Virus record (IMG/VR): IMGVR_UViG_3300032093_000948
Location: 1 to 21,956 of that record
Direction: 5' to 3' (one strand)
Length of the DNA: 21,956 nucleotides
Source of the DNA: a virus
Shown here: one piece after another, positions 1 to 6,148 of the stretch
Numbering within the stretch: the stretch's first letter is position 1
How the letters are laid out: each line of letters begins with the position of its first letter
Translations under genes and position numbers: made by a program
Notes under the pieces: generated by a model
Database searches by the model: none
What the model was told of the DNA's origin: nothing
The model's input: only the letters and a program-made list of their open reading frames with translations

Positions 1-2
1 AA

Positions 3-944
3 GCAATCGACCAGACACGTCTAGGTCGTGAACTAGTTCAAAAGTATGGCGGTACAGGTCAAGGTCCTCACCTACCCAGCGCAACTTGGGAACTAGAAGT
101 TAGCCTAGCAATGGAAAACGAGGTTCGTCGTCGCTTAGTCGTTGCTCCTACCCTACGCAGTATTGCAATGCAAACTAACGTAATGACTATTCCTGTTAAT
201 CCAGAAGCAGGTGTTGCAAGTTGGGTTCAGAATAGCCAGTTTGGTGCCTCAGCTTCAGCTGGTAATACTGCTGTTCACGCTCTTAAAGAGATCACTCTTA
301 ACGCATACAAAGTTGCTACCAACGAGTATGTAGCCTTCGAAGAAGAAGAAGACGCTCTACTAGCAATTATGCCTGTTATCCGTGACGCAATGGTTCGCCG
401 TGTTGCTCGTGCTGTTGATCGCGCAATGCTACGTGGTGCTGGTTCTGGTGCAGATCCTGTTAAAGGTCTTGCCGAGTACGACGCAAGCAGCGCTGTTACA
501 CTAGATATTAGCGATGCAACTAAACTAACCGTTGCACTTCTACGTTCAATGCGTCGTGACCTAGGTGCTTGGGGCCTAGATCCTGCTGAGCTAGTTTATA
601 TCGTTTCAACAGATGGTTACTACGATCTCTTAGACGACGACAACTTCCTAACTGTTGATAAAGTCGGCACACAAGCTACTTTACTAACAGGTCAAATTGG
701 TAGCGTTGCTAATACTCCAGTTCTAGTAAGCGCTGAGTTTGCTGATAAAGCAGCTGGTGCTGTTGGAGCAATCTGCTTTGCACCCGGTAACTTCCTAGTT
801 GGTAATCAGCGTGGTCTACGTGTTGATACCGATGACCTAGTTGAAACACAACGTCGCGTAATGGTTGCCAGCCTACGTACTGGCATGACTCAAGTTACTA
901 CTAACCTTGGTCAGGGCGTAAGCGCTCTACGTTACGTAGCCTAA
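3..944 (+). CDS. Major capsid protein, HK97 fold (5' end outside window)
   Basis: Forms the icosahedral head shell. The frame is open from base 3, so the start lies upstream and 313 residues are visible; the Met codon at 111 is internal. Residues read like the body of an HK97-type capsid protein: a short helix with a run of Arg before VVAPTLRS, an E-loop-like segment rich in small residues, the acidic FEEEED patch followed by the long spine-like helix (AIMPVIRDAMVRRVARAVDRA), the GxGxxPVKGL motif typical of the P-domain, and a C-terminal beta region. It sits directly upstream of a head-tail adaptor, as in HK97 and lambda-like phages. Codon use differs from all downstream genes: 23 of 32 Leu codons are CTA with no CTG or TTG, and Arg is only CGT/CGC, as expected of a very highly expressed gene. 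Any N-terminal scaffold or delta domain cannot be judged. Confidence 0.9.
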   Translation, partial: AIDQTRLGRELVQKYGGTGQGPHLPSATWELEVSLAMENEVRRRLVVAPTLRSIAMQTNVMTIPVNPEAGVASWVQNSQFGASASAGNTAVHALKEITLNAYKVATNEYVAFEEEEDALLAIMPVIRDAMVRRVARAVDRAMLRGAGSGADPVKGLAEYDASSAVTLDISDATKLTVALLRSMRRDLGAWGLDPAELVYIVSTDGYYDLLDDDNFLTVDKVGTQATLLTGQIGSVANTPVLVSAEFADKAAGAVGAICFAPGNFLVGNQRGLRVDTDDLVETQRRVMVASLRTGMTQVTTNLGQGVSALRYVA

Positions 945-962
945 TTCTCAGGGATGGGAACT

Positions 963-988
963 AACAGGGCTTAAGAGCCCTGTTTCTT
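963..988 (+). terminator. Intrinsic terminator after capsid gene
   Basis: A 9-bp perfect stem (963-971 with 976-984, core CAGGGCT/AGCCCTG) closes a TAAG loop and runs into TTTCTT. It lies 18 bases after the capsid stop codon. The U-tract is short and interrupted, so it may be leaky, letting some transcription reach the neck genes, for which I see no separate promoter. Confidence 0.75.
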
Positions 989-1012
989 GGCTAGATTCTA
1001 ACGAGTCTAGCC
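989..1012 (+). other. Second hairpin in the capsid-adaptor spacer
   Basis: GGCTAGA (989-995) pairs with TCTAGCC (1006-1012), extendable by a G-U and a T-A pair. It has no T-tract, so it is not a terminator. It ends 10 bases before the GAGGAGAT ribosome-binding site of the adaptor gene. It could protect or mark a processed 5' end of the downstream mRNA; that role is inference. Confidence 0.5.
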
Positions 1013-1033
1013 CGGAAACATAGAGGAGATACC

Positions 1034-1603
1034 ATGGGATTAAGCCTTTTTACCAGACAAGAATATAAGTCGTACATGGGAATTAATAGCGCAAATTCTG
1101 ACGGTGAAATTGACAGTTTAATTCCTAAAGTATCACAGTTTGCAAAAACTTATTGCAAACGCACATTTATAGATTACTATAACGATCCGCTTATAGAATA
1201 CAGTACAGGCGGATTTGATCGTATCTTACTACACGAAACTCCAGTTGCAAATGTAACTAGTGTTCAGCAGAGTAAAGACTACGGACAAACTTGGACTACA
1301 CTTGTAAAGTTTACAGACTGGGTTGTAGACGGCGACGATATAATAAGCCTGCACCCTAGTGGCATATTTGAAAAACTAATTCGTGGTTATAAAATTGCCT
1401 ACTTTGGTGGTTACGAAACTGTACCAGAAGATTTAAAAGCTGCTTGTATGGATTTACTCACATACTACAAAGATAATGATGCAGCTATTAAGTCCACCAA
1501 ATCTGCAGGTACCAATACCACGCAGATTGAGTATGTACAAAGCAGCAGCCTGCCAGCACACATTAGACGAGTATTTGATCTCTACATGGCGGATTATGCA
1601 TAA
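1034..1603 (+). CDS. Head-tail connector/adaptor (HK97 gp6-like)
   Basis: A 189-residue protein in the adaptor slot directly after the capsid gene. Adaptors of the gp6/gp15 type form a ring under the portal. The fold signature is visible: an N-terminal helical segment with a 'LFTRQEYKSYMGI...DGEIDSLIPKVSQFAKTYCKR' pattern (residues about 6-43), a central beta insertion (about 45-125) with 'PVANVTSV' and 'GYKIAYFGGYETVPEDLKAACMDLLTYY' (about 119-147), the usual return to helices that closes this family, and a short tail. The start is set by a strong ribosome-binding site (GAGGAGAT, 1023-1030). The stop codon overlaps the next start by one base (TAATG), implying translational coupling. Assignment rests on the motif pattern plus gene order. 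Confidence 0.72.
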   Translation: MGLSLFTRQEYKSYMGINSANSDGEIDSLIPKVSQFAKTYCKRTFIDYYNDPLIEYSTGGFDRILLHETPVANVTSVQQSKDYGQTWTTLVKFTDWVVDGDDIISLHPSGIFEKLIRGYKIAYFGGYETVPEDLKAACMDLLTYYKDNDAAIKSTKSAGTNTTQIEYVQSSSLPAHIRRVFDLYMADYA

Positions 1604-3234
1604 TGGCAAGAAAAATTCACTTTTCCAGATTGTTAGACTTTTTAAGTGGAAGCGCGTTAGCCGGAGCTAGTACTAAAGTTCAACGCGGAGCATTAAACAG
1701 AGATTTTGATTTTGCCAAATTAGAATCTAAAAAATTACGTGAATTAATAGATGCAAATTTACCCACTTTTTATATAGTAGATGCTAATCTAATAGCTAAA
1801 GAATTAACAGATGGATTAGGATTTAGTAATTTTGTAGAAAATCAAGAATATGTTAATTTAAAGTTTCCTAGTAAAAAAGAGTTACATATATTTTTACTAA
1901 ATATTGTAATAAGTACTTTAGATGGTATACCAAAGAAATCATTTTTACAAACTATTGACTCTTTAAATAAAGAGTATATTGTTTTATTAAATACACTTAC
2001 AGAAGCTAAAACATATGCAAAATACAGAAACGCTAGTACACGTTTTGCATTTAAAATGAGATCGATTTTAAAAAGCTCCGGAGTGTATGTAGCAAATGAT
2101 TCTAGTAAAATAGTATCTAATTTTAAACCTAATAGTTATGCAATAATTGCCCCTACATTTAATAGCGCAGTAGAGTATGTAAATACCAGACTCAATGATA
2201 ATATTCGTAAAGCATTTAGTCAAAGCTATGACCTTACCTTAAAGGCATTTAATAGTAAAGCAGATAGTAAAAATAGATTTACTATTGGTGATTTTATAAA
2301 TGCTGGACATACTGCAGCATATACAGCTAAAAATGAGCTTATCGGCGTTAATATGCCGTTTGCACAGGAGAAACAGTTTCAGTTAAGCGGAGACCCTAAG
2401 GCGGAAGGACTTGAAACTGAACTAGGCCCACTATATCTAGAATCCGATTATGCTATTAAGTTTGATCAAAATTTTGTAGAAAATGCTACTAATATGCTAA
2501 ATATGCAATTTAGCTTTACTGTATCAATGCCTGCAAAGTATAATACTGCTACATTAAGAACACAAGAGGTAGCAAGAATTCGTAGCTATATAGCTGATAC
2601 TGTACTGCCAACAATTCAAGAACAAGCTAAAAATAAGTTTGTAGGCGGCATTGTACAAGATATATTACTAGATACTGGAGCTTCACCAAATGCTAGAGAA
2701 TTTATAGAATCAGCAATTAGAAGTAGTTTAAAAGGTGAGTCTGTAGAATCTATTAAAAAAAGAAGTACTGCAAATAAAAAAGATAATAAATTATTTGCTA
2801 CAACCGCAATATTTAAAAATCCTAAAAAATTAAATATTAAAACAAAAAGCGGTGGTACAAAGATTAAAGGTATAAAATTATCAACTTCAATTTCTGCTCC
2901 TCAGATTAGTAATTTAACAAATTTATTAAATATACTTTCTGCTCAGTTAGTTAACCGAGTTCGTCAAAATATGGGTACTGGCGATAGAAGTGATATATTA
3001 AACTACAGAACTGGTAGATTTGCAGAAAGTGTACGAGTTGAACGCCTTACACAAGGTCGTGAGGGTATGATAACTGCATACTATACTTATATGAAGTATC
3101 CTTATGCTACTTTTAGTGAAGGTGGTCGACAAGAGTTTCCTAGATCCCGAGACCCTAAACTGCTAATATCTAAGTCAATCAGAGAGATCATGCAAGAGCA
3201 GATGGTAACCAGAATGAGGGCACAGCTTATATGA
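1603..3234 (+). CDS. Large neck/tail-completion-like protein with long N-terminal extension
   Basis: A 543-residue protein. The last 110 or so residues (about 430-543) resemble HK97 gp10 / lambda gpZ-type tail-completion proteins: an N-terminal helix, 'YRTGRFAESVRVERL', a beta stretch with 'YPYATFSEGGRQ', 'PRSRDPKLLISKSI' and a final helix. The preceding 430 or so residues are Lys- and Asn-rich, mostly helical in character, and I do not recognise them. Classical family members are 100-200 residues, so this is a fusion or a heavily extended version. No separate head-closure (stopper) gene lies between adaptor and tail terminator, so the extension may supply that role; this is inference. The start overlaps the adaptor stop (TAATG) with no good ribosome-binding site, so translation is probably coupled. 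The end overlaps the next gene by ATGA. Confidence 0.5.
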   Translation: MARKIHFSRLLDFLSGSALAGASTKVQRGALNRDFDFAKLESKKLRELIDANLPTFYIVDANLIAKELTDGLGFSNFVENQEYVNLKFPSKKELHIFLLNIVISTLDGIPKKSFLQTIDSLNKEYIVLLNTLTEAKTYAKYRNASTRFAFKMRSILKSSGVYVANDSSKIVSNFKPNSYAIIAPTFNSAVEYVNTRLNDNIRKAFSQSYDLTLKAFNSKADSKNRFTIGDFINAGHTAAYTAKNELIGVNMPFAQEKQFQLSGDPKAEGLETELGPLYLESDYAIKFDQNFVENATNMLNMQFSFTVSMPAKYNTATLRTQEVARIRSYIADTVLPTIQEQAKNKFVGGIVQDILLDTGASPNAREFIESAIRSSLKGESVESIKKRSTANKKDNKLFATTAIFKNPKKLNIKTKSGGTKIKGIKLSTSISAPQISNLTNLLNILSAQLVNRVRQNMGTGDRSDILNYRTGRFAESVRVERLTQGREGMITAYYTYMKYPYATFSEGGRQEFPRSRDPKLLISKSIREIMQEQMVTRMRAQLI

Positions 3235-3671
3235 CACAACGCTCTAAAATTACTCAAGCCCTCGCCAACAAGATTGCTAGTACACTAACCGGCGATGCGC
3301 CCTACCTAACTAACTTGTACGGTAACTGCTACGCTAAATTAAAATTTTGGGACGAGGTTCAAGACTTTCCTAGTATATATATGACTCCTGGCATGGAGCT
3401 ACGAGAGTACTTACCTAGTGATTTTACCTGGGGTATGTTATCAATTAGTTTAAAACTCTACTGCAGAAGTGAGCAGAGCCAAGAAGAACTAGAACAATTA
3501 TTAAGCGATGTTGAGCTATGCATAAATGAAAATAGACAACTAGTTTATGATACCACAACCAATGCTGAAACTACAGAAATTTTGATTTTATCAATAACCA
3601 CTGACGAGGGCTTATTGGCACCTTATGCTATTGGAGAGATCAACTTACAGGTGCGATATGCACTACAATAA
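3231..3671 (+). CDS. Tail terminator protein (gpU-like)
   Basis: A 146-residue protein matching tail terminators in size, position and pattern. An N-terminal helix leads into a beta-alpha-beta core with 'GMLSISLKLYCRSE' (about 65-78), a helix with 'QEELEQLLSDVELCI', then 'ILILSITTDEGLLAPYAIGEINLQVRYAL' at the C-terminus, where the acidic residues and the final beta strand 'LQVRY' are typical. Such proteins form a hexameric ring that stops tube growth and docks to the neck. It overlaps the upstream gene by four bases (ATGA), with GAGGG at 3216-3220 as its ribosome-binding site. The next gene is the tube protein, the order of lambda U and V. Confidence 0.75.
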   Translation: MTQRSKITQALANKIASTLTGDAPYLTNLYGNCYAKLKFWDEVQDFPSIYMTPGMELREYLPSDFTWGMLSISLKLYCRSEQSQEELEQLLSDVELCINENRQLVYDTTTNAETTEILILSITTDEGLLAPYAIGEINLQVRYALQ

Positions 3672-3673
3672 TC

Positions 3674-3732
3674 TTCCAGTACCCGCTACAACCTGCAGAT
3701 AAATGTCTGGCAATTTGTAGACTCCACTGGAA
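3674..3732 (+). other. Long interrupted hairpin in the 5' leader of the tail tube gene
   Basis: The whole spacer can fold on itself. TTCCAGT (3674-3680) pairs with ACTGGAA (3726-3732); CTACAA (3686-3691) pairs with TTGTAG (3715-3720); TGCAGA (3694-3699) pairs with TCTGGCA (3706-3712) with one bulged G. Two symmetrical five-base internal loops (3681-3685 and 3721-3725) separate the outer stems. There is no T-tract, so it is not a terminator. It stops 6 bases before the AAGGA ribosome-binding site of the tube gene. It may stabilise the tube mRNA or be an RNase III-type processing site; that is inference. Confidence 0.55.
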
Positions 3733-3749
3733 TACTACAAGGAAAGATT

Positions 3750-5216
3750 ATGGCCTTAAATTTAGTTCGTAATAGTAGAGTTTTCTTTACTACAAACGTA
3801 AATACAACAACTGGCGTTATTAAGCCAGCAGCTGGAGAAGGTGGAGTAGCATTTAGTGCTACAAATACTTTTGAAATCCAAGTTCTAGATGGATTTACTT
3901 TTTCACAAAATGTTAATAGCGAAACAGTTACTATTAATGAAGCAGGTGTAACTCCTGTTCGCGGTCAGCGCAGCTTTAATACTAGCTTAGCTCCTGTAGA
4001 TTTTGCATTTAGTACCTATATCAGACCACGGGATCAAGCTACCAAGATTACTGCTGAAGAAAGCGTCTTATGGAATGCACTACTAAGTGCAGAAGCCATT
4101 AGTACTCCTTCAAGTATTACTGGAGTTACTACTGTGGGAGTTAGTGCTGGAGGATTAGTAACTATTACTGGCACAGCAATGACTGGAACACCTGCTGTAG
4201 GTGATATTATTACACTAAGCGGCATTGCCACTACTACACCAGCAGGTTTAACTGAATATGTAAATACAGCAGGTACTGTAGTTACTAGTACAGCTACTAG
4301 CATTACTATTCAACTATTTAACTTTTCTACCACAGCAATTACAGCTACTACATTGGTAACTGCTAGCACAGTTAAGTATAGTAAATGGGCTTGGAATGAG
4401 AGTAATGCTGACTACAGTCAAGCTACGGCTGGCCACAGTGATGCAAATCAATTACAAAAATTTGGTATGTTGTTCCTAGTAGATAACGTACTATATGCTG
4501 TAGATAATTGTGCTCTTAATCAGGTAACTATTGACTTTGGTATTGATCAAATTGCTACTGCACAGTGGACTGGTCAAGCTACCGCCCTACGTCAACTAGC
4601 AACCGGCGTATCCGCAGGCACTAGTACTTTTAGTGGTGGTACAAATACAGATGTAGGCTCCAACGGTGCTTTTACATCAAAAGATAGTAATGCTCAGTTT
4701 ATTACTAATAAACTAAGTACAATTAATATGCGTGCAGTTAAAGCTATTGGTTCAAGTATTAGTGCTGGTGATAGTTATAATATTCCTATTACAGGCGGCA
4801 GCATTACAATCAATAATAATATTACCTATATTACACCAGCTATTCTTGGTGTAATTAATAAACCTATTACATACTATACTGGTACTCGTGCTATTACTGG
4901 TACTTTAACAGCATACTTACGTACTGGTACTGATAAAGAAACTGGTGAACTACTTGCTGATATACTAAGTGAAGTTGCCACTGCTATTGAACCAATGTTT
5001 GCAGTAGCAATTAATATTGGCGGAGCTTCAAACACCGTTAAAGTTGTCTTAGACATGCCTGCTGTTACAATTGGCGTACCTGCTGTTAGCGTTGAACAAG
5101 TTATTTCTACAAGTATTAACTTTACAGCTCAAGGTTTTGTACCTAATGCAACTGCAGCTAATAGCGTATTTGATTTAACAAAGCCAAGTGACATAGCAAT
5201 TCGTTACTACGCTTAA
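3750..5216 (+). CDS. Major tail tube protein with inserted domain
   Basis: The subunit that polymerises into the tail tube. Evidence is position (tail terminator, this gene, G/GT chaperones, tape measure) and composition: a Ser/Thr/Ala/Gly-rich, almost all-beta protein without Cys except one, beginning with 'MALNLVRNSRVFFTTNV' and containing 'QVLDGFTFSQNVNSETVTINEAG', the start pattern of many phage tube proteins. At 488 residues it is about twice the size of lambda gpV. Residues about 118-208 form a separable beta domain ('VGDIITLSGI', 'VVTSTATSITIQLF') breaking the core between 'LWNALLSAEA' and 'YSKWAWNES', probably a surface decoration. The C-terminal half resumes with tube-like strands ('VSVEQVISTSINFTAQGFVP'). 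A good ribosome-binding site (AAGGA, 3739-3743) sets the start. It is followed by a very stable hairpin. Confidence 0.78.
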   Translation: MALNLVRNSRVFFTTNVNTTTGVIKPAAGEGGVAFSATNTFEIQVLDGFTFSQNVNSETVTINEAGVTPVRGQRSFNTSLAPVDFAFSTYIRPRDQATKITAEESVLWNALLSAEAISTPSSITGVTTVGVSAGGLVTITGTAMTGTPAVGDIITLSGIATTTPAGLTEYVNTAGTVVTSTATSITIQLFNFSTTAITATTLVTASTVKYSKWAWNESNADYSQATAGHSDANQLQKFGMLFLVDNVLYAVDNCALNQVTIDFGIDQIATAQWTGQATALRQLATGVSAGTSTFSGGTNTDVGSNGAFTSKDSNAQFITNKLSTINMRAVKAIGSSISAGDSYNIPITGGSITINNNITYITPAILGVINKPITYYTGTRAITGTLTAYLRTGTDKETGELLADILSEVATAIEPMFAVAINIGGASNTVKVVLDMPAVTIGVPAVSVEQVISTSINFTAQGFVPNATAANSVFDLTKPSDIAIRYYA

Positions 5217-5222
5217 CTATAG

Positions 5223-5260
5223 ATGGTAGCAGTGAATATTTCACTGCTACCATAATTTTC
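5223..5260 (+). terminator. Strong hairpin, probable terminator after tail tube gene
   Basis: A 14-bp perfect stem (5223-5236 with 5240-5253; ATGGTAGCAGTGAA arm) has a 3-base loop and is followed by AATTTTC. The T-tract is weak, so it may act as a partial terminator or as a 3' end that protects the tube mRNA from exonucleases. It begins 7 bases after the tube stop codon. Confidence 0.65.
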
Positions 5261-5277
5261 ATCCCTTAAGGTAATAA

Positions 5278-5685
5278 ATGACTCTTTCCCTAAAATCCCT
5301 ACTAGTTCCCTCAAAACAAGTTGAAGTAGAATATCCCGGAATGCCTGGATTCTTGATTCAGATTGCATTCTTATCCCGCGAAACGCTACTTAACATCAGA
5401 AAAAAATCAACAAAAACTACATTTAAAAATCGTCAACCTACTGAAGAATTTAATGAAGATCTTTTTCTACAACTATATGTAGAAAATGCAGTAAAAGGTT
5501 GGACTGGATTAAAACTTCAATACTTAGAACAACTTGCTCCTGTTGATCTGTCCGGTCAAGACCTAGAAAATGATCTAGAGTACACCGCTGAGAACGCACT
5601 ATTTCTAATGAAAAATTCTAGTAATTTTGATGCGTTTATTACAGAACAGGTGAGCGATTTGGGAAACTTTTCCAAGAGCAAATAG
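5278..5685 (+). CDS. Tail assembly chaperone, short form (gpG-like)
   Basis: A 135-residue product of the first frame, corresponding to lambda gpG (about 140 residues), a non-structural chaperone that coats the tape measure during tail assembly. It follows the tube gene and precedes the tape measure, the invariant place for this gene. The N-terminal half is beta-like ('KQVEVEYPGMPGFLIQIAFLSRETLLNIRKK'), and the C-terminal half is helical ('FNEDLFLQLYVENAVKGWTGL', 'EYTAENALFLMKNSSNFDAFI'), matching the family pattern. AAGG at 5268-5271 is the ribosome-binding site. Near its end lies the slippery heptamer GGGAAAC, followed five codons later by the UAG stop, so most ribosomes make this form. Confidence 0.85.
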   Translation: MTLSLKSLLVPSKQVEVEYPGMPGFLIQIAFLSRETLLNIRKKSTKTTFKNRQPTEEFNEDLFLQLYVENAVKGWTGLKLQYLEQLAPVDLSGQDLENDLEYTAENALFLMKNSSNFDAFITEQVSDLGNFSKSK

Positions 5686-6047
5686 CTCAAACAGAACGTG
5701 ATATAAAAAATTATATTCAAAATAGTGCTCTTGGTATGGATAAGTGGCAGTATTTTGAAATGTGCGAACAATTAGGCACAGAACCTAATCCGGACGATAT
5801 TCCTATAGACTTTGAAGATTTTACTTGGGAAGTTCAAGAAGCTTTTCAAATATATAATTTATTAAAAGATGAATGGGATGGTTTTAACGGTTTATACTTA
5901 GGTAAAAGCTTAATAGGTATTACAGAAATATTTGATATTTCTGCTGTAGATACTGAGCAAAGACATACTATGATTCTATTAATTAAATTAATTGATAGAG
6001 TTCGTGTTGAAGAACTAAATCGCAAACAAGAAAAACCCGCTAAGTAA
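5278..6047 (+). CDS. Tail assembly chaperone, frameshift fusion (gpG-T-like)
   Basis: Translation of the G frame to codon 130 (Asn AAC at 5665-5667), then a -1 slip into the overlapping T frame, gives a 256-residue fusion comparable to lambda gpG-T (about 280). The T frame is open from the heptamer to its stop at 6045-6047 with no break. The T part begins LFQEQIAQTERDIKNY and continues through an acidic stretch ('PNPDDIPIDFEDFTWEVQEA') to a basic, helical C-terminus. The Met codon at 5736 has no ribosome-binding site before it, so a free T protein is unlikely. In lambda the T domain recruits tube subunits to the G-coated tape measure; the same role is inferred here. Its last codons form one arm of the downstream terminator. 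Confidence 0.85.
5661..5688 (+). promoter_or_regulatory. Programmed -1 frameshift site (GGGAAAC plus small hairpin)
   Basis: The heptamer G GGA AAC (5661-5667) is in the correct phase of the G frame, with zero-frame codons TTG GGA AAC. It fits the X XXY YYZ rule and differs only in the last base from the lambda G/T site (GGGAAAG). Eight bases downstream, GAGC (5676-5679) can pair with GCTC (5685-5688) around an AAATA loop. The stem is short, and the G-frame UAG stop lies across its loop and 3' arm. Confidence 0.88.
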
Positions 6048-6067
6048 AAACTTTTGCGGGTTTTTTT
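6031..6067 (+). terminator. Strong intrinsic terminator after chaperone genes
   Basis: AAAAACCCGC (6031-6040) pairs with GCGGGTTTTT (6056-6065), with an inner AAGT/ACTT stem, and runs into seven T (6061-6067). The 5' arm overlaps the last codons of the chaperone fusion. A consensus promoter starts 20 bases after the T-tract, so this separates two transcription units. Confidence 0.92.
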
Positions 6068-6086
6068 ACATCCTAAAATTTTTGGG

Positions 6087-6115
6087 TTGACATAACAATG
6101 GTTTTATGTTACAAT
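6087..6115 (+). promoter_or_regulatory. Near-consensus sigma-70 promoter for the tape measure unit
   Basis: TTGACA (6087-6092), a 17-base spacer, then TACAAT (6110-6115) preceded by TGT, giving an extended -10. AT-rich sequence lies just upstream. The start point is expected near 6122, leaving a leader of about 27 bases before the tape measure ATG. It should be recognised by host RNA polymerase without a phage factor. Confidence 0.88.
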
Positions 6116-6148
6116 GGGTGTACTAAATCTTAAAGTCTTGGAGCTACC

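Noticed and set aside
1109-1137. TTGACA inside the adaptor gene
   Set aside because: No -10 box at 16-18 bases; chance match within coding sequence.
1476-1670. ORF overlapping the adaptor/neck junction in another frame
   Set aside because: It lies inside two well-supported genes and its protein resembles nothing; shadow frame.
3715-3740. Possible promoter TTGTAG-N15-TACAAG before the tail tube gene
   Set aside because: The spacing is short and the -10 box poor, and the bases are better explained by the hairpin and ribosome-binding site.
4034-4303. Reverse-strand ORFs inside the tail tube gene (also 4874-5056)
   Set aside because: They are Val/Ala/Pro-rich mirror translations of a beta-rich repeat-like gene, with no reverse-strand promoter or ribosome-binding site seen.
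5736-6047. Independent T chaperone ORF starting at the Met codon at 5736
   Set aside because: It has no ribosome-binding site, and the frame is open back to the slippery heptamer, so it is reported as part of the frameshift fusion.
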